The notes: generated by a model not told the origin, from the letters alone. A stretch of DNA of 64,000 bases from Ancylobacter sp. Lp-2 (GCF_020523795.1 NZ_JAJALI010000001.1:923501-987500); one strand, 5' to 3'; positions 23,567 to 33,088 are shown, numbered from the stretch's first letter. Program-made: numbers and translations.

Positions 23567-24004
23567 GCCCGACCGTTGGCGCTGGGCAGTACCGCGCTAC
23601 AAGCCGTTGAGCCGCCGCCGCGATGACGGCAATCGCTTGGAAGGGCGGCCGTGATCGCTCCACCGCGTGCCGCTCTCCACCTGCGCGCCTCGCAGCGCGG
23701 CAAGCCGAGCATGGTGCCCCAATCCCCAGCCAGTACCAGCAGGGAGGCCTCCGTGATTGTCAGGTCGCGACTGCCGGCTGGTCGCGACTTCTGGCAAGCT
23801 GGGAGCCTTGGGTCCCAACGATCGCGAGGTTCATCGTTTAGACAGCGTGCGTTGATGCCCTCGAAGTTGACGGCATGCCAGGTTGGATGGCCAATCCTTG
23901 TTGCGTGAAGCCTAATCCGAGACGCTGCCGTGCGGCACCGTGCTGCCATGCGTTGCGCCGCACTCTCCGCTCGCGGATCACGAGCCTCCCCCATCAGCGA
24001 GAAG
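23567..24004. other. Intergenic stretch, no recognised gene
   Basis: About 440 bases with overlapping open frames on both strands but no motif, ribosome binding site or match I recognise. Possibly decayed coding sequence. The MarR promoter starts at its right edge. Confidence 0.4.
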
Positions 24005-24034
24005 TTGACGTATAATCGTTGCGGGCATATACCC
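24005..24034 (+). promoter_or_regulatory. Promoter with overlapping MarR operator
   Basis: -35 TTGACG (24005-24010), 17-base spacer, -10 TATACC (24028-24033). The near-palindrome GGGCATATACCC at 24023-24034 overlaps the -10. The ATG follows at 24041, seven bases after the -10, with no ribosome binding site, so a leaderless transcript is predicted. Confidence 0.6.
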
Positions 24035-24040
24035 TTTTTT

Positions 24041-24439
24041 ATGTCGACACCTTGCCATTGCGTGCAACTCAGGAAGGCGGCCCGGAAGATCGGCGCGCGC
24101 TACGACGCGGTGCTGGCGCCGGTCGGCATCAACATCGCGCAGTTCTCGCTGCTGCGGGCGGTCGAGCGAAGGCAGCCGGTCAGCCTCACGGAGCTCGGCC
24201 GGACCCTCGATCTCGACCGTTCGACCATGGGGCGCAATGTCCGCGTGGTGGAAAAGCTCGGCCTGGTCCGTCTGGACCGCGGTGAGGACCAGCGCGAGGC
24301 GGTGGTGTCGCTGAGCGAACATGGCGTGGCCGTACTGCGGGTGGCCGAGCCGCTATGGGAGCGATGCCAGCGGCAGGTAGCCGATCAATTGGGCCCGACG
24401 CGGCTCCAGCTGCTCGGCGAGCTTGGCCAGCTGCTCTGA
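24041..24439 (+). CDS. MarR-family transcriptional regulator
   Basis: 132 aa, MSTPCHCVQLRKAARKIG..., with the winged helix (SLTELGRTLDLDRSTMGRNVRVVEKLGL, wing LDRGEDQREAVVSLSEHG). Three Cys lie near the N-terminus or core, so redox or ligand sensing is possible. It precedes the MFS transporter by 43 bases, and a palindrome with the same TATA core lies between, so it probably represses itself and the transporter. Confidence 0.85.
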   Translation: MSTPCHCVQLRKAARKIGARYDAVLAPVGINIAQFSLLRAVERRQPVSLTELGRTLDLDRSTMGRNVRVVEKLGLVRLDRGEDQREAVVSLSEHGVAVLRVAEPLWERCQRQVADQLGPTRLQLLGELGQLL

Positions 24440-24454
24440 AAATTTGTTCAAACG

Positions 24455-24468
24455 CGGGTATATACCCG
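24455..24468. promoter_or_regulatory. Palindromic operator CGGGTATATACCCG before MFS gene
   Basis: A perfect 14-bp palindrome 14 bases before the MFS ATG. It matches the site at 24023 in the core GG-TATA-CC. A -35-like TTGTTC at 24444 places it in the promoter spacer. Likely target of the MarR gene before it. Confidence 0.65.
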
Positions 24469-24482
24469 ATACGGATGGGATC

Positions 24483-25799
24483 ATGCCGACTGAACGCTCG
24501 ATCGCCAATGGCGGGGCGCTCCCTGCCTTCTTCCACCGTCACCATATCCACTATGGCTGGGTGGTCGCCGCCGTCACCTTCCTCACCATGCTGGTGACGG
24601 CGGGCGCGGTCGGGGCGCCCGGCGTGCTGATCGGGCCGCTTCAAAAGGAATTCGGGTGGACGACTGCCGACATCTCGTCGGCCTTTGCCGTCCGGCTGGT
24701 GCTGTTCGGCCTGCTCGGGCCGTTCGCCGCGGCCTTCATGAACCGCTTCGGCATCCGGCCCGTCGCGCTCGTCGCGCTGGCATTGATCGGGACGGGCGTG
24801 CTCGGCTCTTTCGCGATGAGCGAGGTGTGGCAACTCGTGGCGCTCTGGGGAGTCGTCGTTGGCTTCGGCACCGGTCTGACCGCCATGGTGCTGGGTGCCA
24901 CGGTCGCGACGCGCTGGTTCTCGGCACGGCGCGGCCTCGTGGTCGGATTGCTCACCGCGAGCACGGCGACCGGCCAGTTGGTCTTCCTGCCGCTGCTCGC
25001 CTCGTTGACGGAAACGTTCGGCTGGCGCAGCGCGCTTTCCTTCGTGCTCGCCATGCTGCTGCTGGCGGCCGTCGCCGTGCTGGTGCTGATGCGCAACCGT
25101 CCCGCCGATGTCGGGCTGGCGCCCTATGGCGCGACCGCGCCGGTCCCGGCGCCCGCCGCCGTGCCCGCGACCTTCCGGGCAATGCTGGCCTCGCCTCTGA
25201 TTGCCCTGAGGGATGCGGCGCGCTCGCGTACCTTCTGGGTGTTGTTCGGCACCTTCTTCGTGTGCGGCGCCAGCACCAACGGGCTGGTCCAGACGCATTT
25301 CGTCTCGCTCTGCGGTGATTTCGGCATCCTGCCGGTGGCAGCTGCCGGCATGCTGGCCATTATCGGCATCTTCGACTTTGCCGGTACCGTCGGTTCCGGC
25401 TGGCTCTCCGATCGCTTCGACAGCCGCACCCTGCTGTTCTGGTATTACGGCCTGCGCGGGCTGTCGCTGGTCTATCTGCCCTTCACCAGCTTCAGCTTCT
25501 ACGAGCTGTCGATCTTCGCCATCTTCTACGGGCTCGACTGGGTCGCGACCGTGCCGCCGACGGTAAAGCTGGTGGCGGACCGCTTCGGCGAACGCGCCAA
25601 CCTGGTGTTCGGTTGGGTGTTCGCCGGCCATCAGCTGGGTGCCGCCTTCGCCGCCTGGGGTGCCGGCTTCAGCCGCACTGCCTATGCCAGCTACCTGCCA
25701 GCCTTTTTCCTGGCCGGCGTGCTCTGCCTGCTGGCCGCCCTTGCCATCCTAGTCATCCGCGAGCCGCGCCAGCCCGCGCTGGCGCCGGCGGCGAGCTGA
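24483..25799 (+). CDS. MFS transporter
   Basis: 438 aa with twelve predicted membrane helices, starting at HYGWVVAAVTFLTMLVTAG. The loop between TM2 and TM3 reads FMNRFGIRPVAL (motif A variant), and a central loop (about 200-225, PVPAPAAVPATFR) divides two halves. It resembles oxalate/formate-type or monocarboxylate-type MFS members in the opening HYGW; the substrate is unknown. First structural gene of the efflux island, behind a MarR gene. Confidence 0.85.
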   Translation: MPTERSIANGGALPAFFHRHHIHYGWVVAAVTFLTMLVTAGAVGAPGVLIGPLQKEFGWTTADISSAFAVRLVLFGLLGPFAAAFMNRFGIRPVALVALALIGTGVLGSFAMSEVWQLVALWGVVVGFGTGLTAMVLGATVATRWFSARRGLVVGLLTASTATGQLVFLPLLASLTETFGWRSALSFVLAMLLLAAVAVLVLMRNRPADVGLAPYGATAPVPAPAAVPATFRAMLASPLIALRDAARSRTFWVLFGTFFVCGASTNGLVQTHFVSLCGDFGILPVAAAGMLAIIGIFDFAGTVGSGWLSDRFDSRTLLFWYYGLRGLSLVYLPFTSFSFYELSIFAIFYGLDWVATVPPTVKLVADRFGERANLVFGWVFAGHQLGAAFAAWGAGFSRTAYASYLPAFFLAGVLCLLAALAILVIREPRQPALAPAAS

Positions 25800-25863
25800 A
25801 CCGCGCCAGCTCCGCCGGTCCCAGGGACTTCCCACGCTCACGGCCCAACGACGAAGACCAACC

Positions 25864-27255
25864 ATGACCGATATCGCCGCCACCTCGCCGGTCCCCGGCA
25901 CTCCGCTCGGGGCCGGCATCGACCACCGGACCCGGCGTCTGCTCGAGGCGCCCATCCTGCCGCTGCTCATCCGGCTCGCCTGGCCGAATGTGCTGATCAT
26001 GCTCGCCCAGGCCTCCGCCGGACTGATCGAAACCTGGTGGGTGGCCAAGCTCGGCACGGATGCGCTGGCCGGCATGGCCCTGGTGTTTCCGGCCGTGATG
26101 CTCATGACCACGATTTCCGCCGGCGCTATCGGCGGAGGCATTTCCTCCGCCGTGGCGCGCGCGCTCGGCGCCGGGCGGCGCGAGGCGGCGGATGCGCTGG
26201 TGCTGCACGCCGTCGCCGTGAACCTCCTCATCGGCCTCGGCTTCTCGGCGCTTTTCCTGCTCTTCGGCCGACGGATCTATGGCTTCCTCGGCGGATCGGG
26301 CGGCGAACTCGAGGCGGCGCTGATCTATTCCAACGTGGTGTTCGCCGGCAATGTGCTGACCTGGCTGATGAACGGGCTCGCCAGTGTGGTGCGCGGCACC
26401 GGCAACATGCTTTTCCCTGCCGTCGTGACCTGCGTCGGCGTGGTGCTTCTCATTCCGGTGTCGCCGCTGCTGATCTTCGGCGTCGGCCCGCTGCCGGGCT
26501 TCGGCATCGCCGGGGGAGGAATGGCCCTCGTGGCCTATTACGCCGCCGGCGCGATTGCCATGGCCTGGTACATCCTCTCCGGCCGTAGCCCCGTCCGGCT
26601 GAGTTGGGTTCGGCTGCGCTGGGCACCGCTCGCCAGCATCCTGCGGGTGGGAGCGTTGTCGGCCCTCCAGTCTATCCAGACCAACGTCATCATCGCCGGC
26701 ACCACGGCCCTGGTTGCCGCGCATGCCGGCGTCAACGCCGTGGCGGGCTTCGGCACCGCCGTGCGGCTGGAATATTTGCTCATTCCGCTCATCTTCGGCA
26801 TCGGCGCGCCCATGGTCGCCATGGTCGGTACCAATATTGGGGCGGGGCGCGGCGACCGGGCGCTCAAGATCGCGATGGCCGGCGCCGGTCTGGCGTTCGG
26901 CGTCACCGAGCTGATCGGGCTCGCCGCGGCGCTATTCCCGCAGGCCTGGCTGGGGCTGTTTAGCGCCGAGCCGGCGATGATCGAGACCGGCAGCGCCTAT
27001 CTCCGCATCGTGGCGCCATTCTACGGCTTCTTCGGGGTCGGCTTGTCGCTCTATTTCGCGGCCCAGGGAGCCGGCCGCCTGTTCTGGCCTTTGATCGGTG
27101 GGTTTGTGCGCGTGGTGATCGCCCTTGGCGGAGGATGGATCGCGCTGCGCTTCTCCGGCTCCCTGTCGGGCCTGTTCGCGGCGCTCGCCGTCGCGGTTGT
27201 CGCCTATGGCGTGACGGTCTTCGCCGCGGTCCGGTCCGGGCTCTGGTTGCGCTGA
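25864..27255 (+). CDS. MATE-family multidrug/cation efflux transporter
   Basis: 463 aa with about twelve membrane helices. MATE-like features: PLLIRLAWPNVLIMLAQASAGLIETWWVAKLGTDAL at the start (N-lobe helix 1-2), and the internally repeated LRVGALSALQSIQTN plus GVNAVAGFGTAVRLEYL in the C-lobe. It exports drugs by Na+ or H+ antiport. It lies 64 bases after the MFS gene on the same strand, with no promoter evident between. Confidence 0.9.
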   Translation: MTDIAATSPVPGTPLGAGIDHRTRRLLEAPILPLLIRLAWPNVLIMLAQASAGLIETWWVAKLGTDALAGMALVFPAVMLMTTISAGAIGGGISSAVARALGAGRREAADALVLHAVAVNLLIGLGFSALFLLFGRRIYGFLGGSGGELEAALIYSNVVFAGNVLTWLMNGLASVVRGTGNMLFPAVVTCVGVVLLIPVSPLLIFGVGPLPGFGIAGGGMALVAYYAAGAIAMAWYILSGRSPVRLSWVRLRWAPLASILRVGALSALQSIQTNVIIAGTTALVAAHAGVNAVAGFGTAVRLEYLLIPLIFGIGAPMVAMVGTNIGAGRGDRALKIAMAGAGLAFGVTELIGLAAALFPQAWLGLFSAEPAMIETGSAYLRIVAPFYGFFGVGLSLYFAAQGAGRLFWPLIGGFVRVVIALGGGWIALRFSGSLSGLFAALAVAVVAYGVTVFAAVRSGLWLR

Positions 27256-27285
27256 GCCGGGCTCGCTGACAACAAGGCTGCGTCG

Positions 27286-27314
27286 TTGACAATAGGTGTA
27301 TATACACGTATGTT
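27286..27314 (+). promoter_or_regulatory. Promoter with MarR operator in spacer
   Basis: -35 TTGACA (27286-27291), 17-base spacer holding the perfect palindrome GTGTATATACAC (27296-27307), -10 TATGTT (27309-27314). The ATG at 27321 comes six bases after the -10 and has no ribosome binding site; a leaderless mRNA is predicted. Confidence 0.7.
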
Positions 27315-27320
27315 CCGAGC

Positions 27321-27773
27321 ATGAATTTCTCGGACACTATATCGCCGGCCCTGATCCAGGAGGTAGGGCAGGCATGCCTCTGCCGGCGCGTGCAGCGCGC
27401 CAGCCGCAGCGTCGGCAAGCGTTTCGACGACGCCTTCCGTGCCGTCGGCATCAACAACTGGCAATTCACCATGCTGATGTCGCTGGTCTCGCCGGAGCCG
27501 CGCACAGTCAACCAGATCGCCGCCGAGCTGGGTATGGATCGGACGACCACCACCAAGAACCTGCGCCCTCTGGAGCGGCGCGGGCTCATCGAGATCCGGC
27601 CCGATGCGAAGGATGGTCGCGTGCGGCGCGTCCTGCTGACGGAGGCGGGGGACCGGCTGCTTGCCGAGGCGCTGGTGCAGTGGCGCGGTGTCCATGAGCG
27701 CCTGGCGGCGTCGCTGACCGGCGATCAGCTGCAGGCGCTGCGCAGGGCGCTGGAGATCATCTCCATCGACTGA
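27321..27773 (+). CDS. MarR-family transcriptional regulator
   Basis: 150 aa. Winged helix: TVNQIAAELGMDRTTTTKNLRPLERRGLIE and the wing RPDAKDGRVRRVLLTEAG. It has the Cys pair CLC near the N-terminus (residues about 19-21), similar to the CHC of the first MarR gene, hinting at a shared sensing mode. It sits before the RND pair, and its operator motif recurs upstream of it (27824), so it likely controls the RND pump and itself. Confidence 0.88.
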   Translation: MNFSDTISPALIQEVGQACLCRRVQRASRSVGKRFDDAFRAVGINNWQFTMLMSLVSPEPRTVNQIAAELGMDRTTTTKNLRPLERRGLIEIRPDAKDGRVRRVLLTEAGDRLLAEALVQWRGVHERLAASLTGDQLQALRRALEIISID

Positions 27774-27813
27774 ACGAGAGGCGGAGGCGCTGCCGCGCAG
27801 GGCGGACTGCCTC

Positions 27814-27835
27814 CACCTAATAGGTGCATATACAC
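27814..27835. promoter_or_regulatory. MarR operator before RND genes, with second palindrome
   Basis: GTGCATATACAC (27824-27835) matches the site before the MarR gene at eleven of twelve positions. It overlaps CACCTAATAGGTG (27814-27826), a perfect 13-base palindrome. Together they suggest repression of the RND operon. Confidence 0.6.
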
Positions 27836-27911
27836 TTTCTTTCTGGCCGGATCGAGACGGGGCGCGGTCAGTCCCGGTCCCGGGCGGGAGCGGATAGTCG
27901 GGAGCGGATAG

Positions 27912-29030
27912 ATGCGTCATCTCAGGAAGGTTGTTCTCGGCTCGGCGGCGCTTGTCGTCGCCAGCGGCGTCGGCTTCATCATGTTCGCGCGCCCGGGACC
28001 GGCGACGCCGGCTCTGGAAGATCCGCGCCAGGCGCCCCCGCTGGTGCGCACCGCCGAGGTGCGCCCTGCAACAGCCTCGGAACGCGCCTTTACCGGGGTG
28101 ATCTCGGCCCGCGTGCAGAGCAATCTTGGCTTCCGCGTCAACGGCAAGATCGTCGAGCGTCTGGTGGATGTCGGCGAACGTGTCGTGGCGGGACAGACGC
28201 TGATGCGCATCGATCCCAAGGATCTCGAACTCGCCCGCACCGCCCGCGACAACGCCGTGGCGGCGGCGCAGGCGCAGGTGGTCCAGGCCGAGGCGGACGA
28301 GACGCGCTATAGCCGCCTCGTCGCGGATGGTTGGACGCCGAGGCAGCGCTATGAACAGGCAAGAGCGGCGCTCGACACCGCCCGCGCCCAGCTGGAGGCG
28401 GCCCGCGCCGAAGCCGAGGTGGCGCGCAACGAAACCGGCTACGCCGAACTGCGTGCCGATGCCGATGGCACGGTGGTGGAGACCCTGGGCGAACCCGGCC
28501 AGGTGAGCGCCGCCGGTCAGGTTGTCATCCGCCTCGCCCATGCCGGCGCCCGCGAGGCCACGGTGAACTTACCGGAAACCGCCCGCCCTCTTGTGGGCAG
28601 CGGGGCTGAAGCCAGAGTGTATGGTGTCGGGACCGGACGATCGCACGCGCAACTGCGGCAATTGTCGGATTCCGCCGACCCGACGACCCGCACCTATGAG
28701 GCGCGCTATGTGCTGGACGGCGAGGCCGCACAGGCCCCGCTCGGCGCGACCGTTACGGTTTGGCTGGCGCGTACCGATGCCGCCGGTAATGCGGAGACCG
28801 AAATCCCGCTCGGGGCCATCCTCGACGATGGACGCGCCAGCGGCGTCTGGGTCATTGGCTCGGATACCTCGACCGTCACCCGGCGACCAGTCGCCATCCG
28901 CCGCCTCGGGCAGGAAACCGCGGTCGTCACCGGCCTCAATCCCGGCGAAACCATCGTGGCGCTCGGCGCCCATCTCCTTCACGAAGGCGACCGCGTGCGC
29001 GCGGCCGAGACCCGGACCGCCGCCCAATGA
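27912..29030 (+). CDS. RND efflux periplasmic adaptor (membrane fusion protein)
   Basis: 372 aa. N-terminal hydrophobic anchor (about 10-25), then a biotinyl-lipoyl-like segment (GFRVNGKIVERLVDVGERVVAGQTLMRID), a coiled-coil hairpin (ARAALDTARAQLEAARAEAEV), beta-barrel and membrane-proximal parts. No lipobox Cys is evident. The adaptor links the pump at 29027, overlapping by four bases, to an outer membrane channel; none is encoded next to it, so another TolC must be used. Confidence 0.9.
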   Translation: MRHLRKVVLGSAALVVASGVGFIMFARPGPATPALEDPRQAPPLVRTAEVRPATASERAFTGVISARVQSNLGFRVNGKIVERLVDVGERVVAGQTLMRIDPKDLELARTARDNAVAAAQAQVVQAEADETRYSRLVADGWTPRQRYEQARAALDTARAQLEAARAEAEVARNETGYAELRADADGTVVETLGEPGQVSAAGQVVIRLAHAGAREATVNLPETARPLVGSGAEARVYGVGTGRSHAQLRQLSDSADPTTRTYEARYVLDGEAAQAPLGATVTVWLARTDAAGNAETEIPLGAILDDGRASGVWVIGSDTSTVTRRPVAIRRLGQETAVVTGLNPGETIVALGAHLLHEGDRVRAAETRTAAQ

Positions 29031-32000
29031 CCGGTTTCAATCTCTCGGCCCTCGCCGTCCGCGAGCGGGCGGTCACGCTGTTCTTCCTCATCGGCATCGC
29101 GCTGGCCGGCACCTTCGCCTTCCTCAAGCTGGGCCGGGCGGAAGACCCTTCCTTCACGGTGAAGGTGCTGACCGTCACCGTCGCCTGGCCTGGCGCCACC
29201 GCCGAGGAGATGCAGGAGCTCGTCACCGAACCGCTGGAGAAGCGGCTGCAGGAGCTGCGCTGGTACGACCGTGTCGAGGCGCTGATGCGTCCGGGCCTTG
29301 CCTTCCTCACCGTGACGCTGCGCGACGACACGCCGCCCACTGAGGTGCCCGAGCAGTTCTACCAGGCCCGCAAGAAGATGGGCGACGAGGCCCGCAACCT
29401 GCCGACCGGCGCCGTCGGCCCCTTCGTGAACGACGAGTATTCCGACGTCACCTTCGCGCTCTACGCGCTGCGCGCCCCCGGCCTGGCGCCGCGCCTGCTG
29501 GTCCGCCAGGCGGAGGCGATCCGTCAGCGATTGCTGCACGTGCCGGGCGTCAACAAGGTGAACATTCTCGGCGAGCGTCCCGAGCGCATCTTCGTCGCGT
29601 TCTCCTATCCACGGCTCGCCACGCTGGGCATCTCGGCACAGGACCTGTTCACCGCTCTGGCGCGGCAGAACGCCATCACTCCTGCCGGGTCGATCGACGC
29701 CGACGGCCCGCAGGTGATCGTGCGCCTCGAAGGCGCCTATGACGACCTGCAGAAGATCCGCGACACGCCGGTGGTCGCCGGCGGACGCACGCTGAAGCTC
29801 TCCGACATCGCTGAGGTGACCCGCGGCTACGAGGATCCGCCGACCTTCCTCATCCGCAACCAGCAGGAGCCGGCACTGGCGCTCGGTGTCGTCATGCGGA
29901 CGGGCTGGAACGGGCTCGATCTGGGCAAGGCGCTGGAGGCCGAGACGGCGAAGATCGCCGGCCGGTTGCCGCTCGGCATCACGCTGGCCAAGATCACCGA
30001 CCAGGCGGTGAACATCACCGAGTCGGTGAACGAGTTCATGCTGAAATTCTTCATGGCGCTCGGGGTGGTGCTGCTGGTGAGCCTGCTCAGTCTCGGCTGG
30101 CGGGTCGGCATCGTGGTGGCTGCGGCCGTGCCGCTCACCCTCGCGGCCGTCTTCGTCATCATGCTGGAGACCGGCCGCTTCTTCGACCGCATCACGCTCG
30201 GCGCGCTCATCCTCGGGCTCGGCCTGCTCGTCGACGACGCCATCATCGCCATCGAGGTGATGGTGGTGAAGATGGAGGAGGGCATGGACCGCATCAAGGC
30301 GGCCGCCTATGCCTGGAGCCACACGGCGGGGCCGATGCTGTCGGGCACGTTGGTGACGATCATCGGCCTGATGCCGGTCGGCTTCGCGCATTCCTCGGCC
30401 GGCGAATATGCCGGCAACATCTTCTGGATCGTCGCCTTCGCGCTGATCGTCTCCTGGTTCGTGGCGGTGGCCTTCACGCCCTATCTCGGCGTGAAGCTGC
30501 TGCCCGACATCAAGCCCATCGAGGGCGGCCATCACGCCATCTACGGCACGCCGGGCTACCGGCGGCTGCGCGCCATGATCTCCTGGGCCGTGCGGCATAA
30601 ATTCGTCGTCGCCGGCGCGGTGGTGCTGGTCTTTGCCGTGTCGGTGGTCGGCATGGGCCGGGTGCGCCAGCAGTTCTTCCCGGTCTCCGACCGGCCCGAA
30701 GTGCTGGTGGAGGTGCGGCTGCCGGAAGGAACCAGCATCGCCGTCACCGAGGGAGCCGTGAAACAGGTCGAGACCTGGCTGCGTCAGCAGCCGGAAGCCG
30801 AGATCGTCACCTCCTATATCGGCCAGGGCGCGCCGCGCTTCTTCCTCGCCATGGCGCCGGAGCTGCCGGATCCGGCCTTCGCCAAGATCGTGGTGCTGAC
30901 GCCCGATGCCGAGGCCCGCGAGGCGCTGAAGCTGAAGCTGCGCCAGGCGGTGGCCGAGGGCCTGGCACCGGCGGCCTATCTGCGCGTCACCCAGCTGGTG
31001 TTCGGCCCGTACACGCCGTTTCCGGTCGAGTTCCGCCTGCGTGGCCCCGATTCCGTCGTGCTGCGCGGCATCGCCGACGAGGCGCTCGCCCTCATGCGCG
31101 CCAACCCGAACACCCGACAGGCCAACCAGGACTGGGGACGGCGCGCGCCGACGCTGCGCTTCGTGCTCGATCAGGACCGGCTGCGGCTGATCGGCCTCTC
31201 CCCGGCCGAGGCGGCGCAGCAGCTGCAATTCCTGCTCACCGGCGTGACGGTCACGCAGGTGCGCGAGGACATCCGCACCGTCGACATCGTCGCGCGAAGC
31301 GCGGGTGACGAGCGGCTCGACCCGGCGCGCCTGTCCGACTTCACCCTCACCTCGCGGGACGGCAAGCTGATCCCGCTCGACCAGATCGGCCATGCGGAAG
31401 TCCGGATGGAAGAGCCGATCCTCAAGCGCCGCGACCGCATCCCGACCATCACCCTGCGCTCCGACATCGCCGAGGGACTGCAGCCGCCGGAAGTGTCGAA
31501 GGAACTGATGGCCGCCTTCCAGCCGCTCGTCGCCCGCCTGCCTGAAGGCTACAGCCTGGAGATGGCCGGCTCCATCGAGGAGGCGGGCAAGGCGAACGTG
31601 GCGCTCGCCGCCGTCTTCCCGCTCATGCTCGCGCTGATGCTGGCGGTGATCATGGTGCAGGTACGTTCGTTTTCGGCGACCGCCATGGTCATGCTGACCG
31701 CACCGCTCGGCCTGGTCGGCGCGGTGCCGACGCTGCTGGTCTTCAACCAGCCCTTCGGTTTCAATGCCATCCTCGGCCTGATCGGCCTCGCCGGCATCCT
31801 GATGCGCAACACGCTGATCCTCATCGGCCAGATCCATACCAACCAACAGGAAGGACTGGACGCCTATCACGCGGTGGTGGAAGCCACCGTGCAGCGCGCC
31901 CGGCCGGTGCTCCTCACGGCGCTGGCGGCGGTGCTGGCCTTCATCCCGCTGACGCATTCGGTGTTCTGGGGCTCGCTCGCCTACACGCTGATCGGCGGCA

Positions 32001-32152
32001 CGGCGGTCGGTACGGTGCTCATCCTGATCTTCCTGCCGTCGCTCTATGCCATCTGGTTCCGCGTGCGGGCGCCCGCGCCGTCGCGCACGCCCCATGATGC
32101 CGCATCCCACGATCCGGCGGCGGCCGTTCGCCTGTTGGCTGCCGGTGAGTAG
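29027..32152 (+). CDS. RND efflux pump, inner-membrane permease
   Basis: 1041 aa, the standard AcrB/MexB-family size. It starts MTGFNLSALAVRERAVTLFFLIG. Membrane helices lie near 12-32, about 335-490 and 860-1020. The proton relay Asp pair is in TM4 (GLLVDDAIIAIE). The sequence is nearer to the group of pumps with heterologous substrate choice than to CusA-type metal pumps, since no Met cluster is seen. Stop and start overlap as ATGA with the adaptor gene, so translation is coupled. Confidence 0.92.
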   Translation: MTGFNLSALAVRERAVTLFFLIGIALAGTFAFLKLGRAEDPSFTVKVLTVTVAWPGATAEEMQELVTEPLEKRLQELRWYDRVEALMRPGLAFLTVTLRDDTPPTEVPEQFYQARKKMGDEARNLPTGAVGPFVNDEYSDVTFALYALRAPGLAPRLLVRQAEAIRQRLLHVPGVNKVNILGERPERIFVAFSYPRLATLGISAQDLFTALARQNAITPAGSIDADGPQVIVRLEGAYDDLQKIRDTPVVAGGRTLKLSDIAEVTRGYEDPPTFLIRNQQEPALALGVVMRTGWNGLDLGKALEAETAKIAGRLPLGITLAKITDQAVNITESVNEFMLKFFMALGVVLLVSLLSLGWRVGIVVAAAVPLTLAAVFVIMLETGRFFDRITLGALILGLGLLVDDAIIAIEVMVVKMEEGMDRIKAAAYAWSHTAGPMLSGTLVTIIGLMPVGFAHSSAGEYAGNIFWIVAFALIVSWFVAVAFTPYLGVKLLPDIKPIEGGHHAIYGTPGYRRLRAMISWAVRHKFVVAGAVVLVFAVSVVGMGRVRQQFFPVSDRPEVLVEVRLPEGTSIAVTEGAVKQVETWLRQQPEAEIVTSYIGQGAPRFFLAMAPELPDPAFAKIVVLTPDAEAREALKLKLRQAVAEGLAPAAYLRVTQLVFGPYTPFPVEFRLRGPDSVVLRGIADEALALMRANPNTRQANQDWGRRAPTLRFVLDQDRLRLIGLSPAEAAQQLQFLLTGVTVTQVREDIRTVDIVARSAGDERLDPARLSDFTLTSRDGKLIPLDQIGHAEVRMEEPILKRRDRIPTITLRSDIAEGLQPPEVSKELMAAFQPLVARLPEGYSLEMAGSIEEAGKANVALAAVFPLMLALMLAVIMVQVRSFSATAMVMLTAPLGLVGAVPTLLVFNQPFGFNAILGLIGLAGILMRNTLILIGQIHTNQQEGLDAYHAVVEATVQRARPVLLTALAAVLAFIPLTHSVFWGSLAYTLIGGTAVGTVLILIFLPSLYAIWFRVRAPAPSRTPHDAASHDPAAAVRLLAAGE

Positions 32153-32440
32153 GCGGTTGGTCGGCCGGGGTTCGTCGCTGGAGCGGTGCGGCACTGGATC
32201 GCCGCGGTGGAGACAGGCCGGCCTCCCATAAAGGTAAGCGCCGCGATGAATTGCTCGAGGAGCCGTTCCCCGCCATCTCGGCCATCTCGATCAACCGTTG
32301 GGGTGGCGTTCCTGCGTATCTGACGCTGCTGTCGGGATCCGCGCGCCAGTACCTTTTTTGCGATAGCCGCGATGTGTTCGCCGCTCTAATTTGACCTATG
32401 AGGACAAATATGGGCGAAATTTGCCGGGAGGCTCGACGAA
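32153..32440. other. Gap between RND pump and GreA-family gene, no gene seen
   Basis: About 290 bases. I see no gene. A ribosome binding site GGGAGG lies at 32426-32431, before the TTG at 32441. Confidence 0.4.
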
Positions 32441-32923
32441 TTGAGTGTCGCATTTGCGAAGGAAGAAAGCGCTGAGGCGGCATCCGAGACCGTCTTGCCG
32501 GCGCGTCCGATCTCCGACCGGATCAATCTCGTCACCGAGGCCGGTCTTCGGATGCTGCAAGAGGAATTGGCCCGTGCCCAGCACGCTCTTGCGGCGGCTC
32601 ATGCCTTGGAGGACGTCAATGAGCGGCGACGGCAGTCGGCGATTCCGACCCGGGACCTCCACTACTATACCCAGCGTGTAAAGACGGCCCGGGTCACTCC
32701 GCTGCCCACGTCACATGAGGTGGTTGCCTTCGGTCACACCGTGACCTTCGAACGCGATGACGGGCGCACCCAGACCTACCGCATTGTCGGCGAGGACGAG
32801 GCGAACCCGTCTCAGGCGACGGTATCGCATGGCTCACCGCTCGCTCTTGCGCTGATGGGTAAAGCCGTTGGTGACGTTGTCCCACTGGGGCCGCGTAGTA
32901 TCGAGATCTTGCTCATCTCCTGA
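32441..32923 (+). CDS. GreA/GreB-family protein (Rnk-like)
   Basis: 160 aa from TTG with GGGAGG nine bases before. The N-terminal coiled coil (TEAGLRMLQEELARAQHALAAAHAL) has no acidic tip like GreA. The C-terminal FKBP-like GreA_GreB domain is clear (GHTVTFERDDGRTQTYRIVGEDEAN, then GSPLALALMGKAVGDVVPL). It may modulate RNA polymerase or resemble Rnk regulators. It stands alone, convergent with the first ureohydrolase. Confidence 0.85.
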   Translation: MSVAFAKEESAEAASETVLPARPISDRINLVTEAGLRMLQEELARAQHALAAAHALEDVNERRRQSAIPTRDLHYYTQRVKTARVTPLPTSHEVVAFGHTVTFERDDGRTQTYRIVGEDEANPSQATVSHGSPLALALMGKAVGDVVPLGPRSIEILLIS

Positions 32924-32987
32924 TGGCACGCTCGGCGGCAGCCTGCGGTGTGTCGCCGGGGGCCGCAGCTTGAAATCTTGCTTAGCC

Positions 32988-33015
32988 GGGGCGAATGTCC
33001 TGCAACATTCGCCCC
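32988..33015. terminator. Hairpin between convergent genes
   Basis: An 11-bp stem (GGGGCGAATGT / ACATTCGCCCC) with six-base loop lies between the GreA-type gene and the ureohydrolase. No T-tract; possibly a bidirectional terminator. Confidence 0.5.
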
Positions 33016-33088
33016 GCCGCCGCGCGATGCCCCTGACGGCCGGCGTCGACGGCAGCCGCCCGGCGGCCTTGCGCCTATCAGGGGGCGT

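Noticed and set aside
23539..23994. 151-aa minus-strand frame
   Set aside because: No ribosome binding site, no recognised motif, and composition typical of a non-coding GC-rich frame.
28979..32194. Very long 1071-aa open frame antisense to the RND pump
   Set aside because: It mirrors the pump gene in GC-rich codons; residue content is Arg/His/Asp/Gln-rich without a fold, as in antisense shadows.
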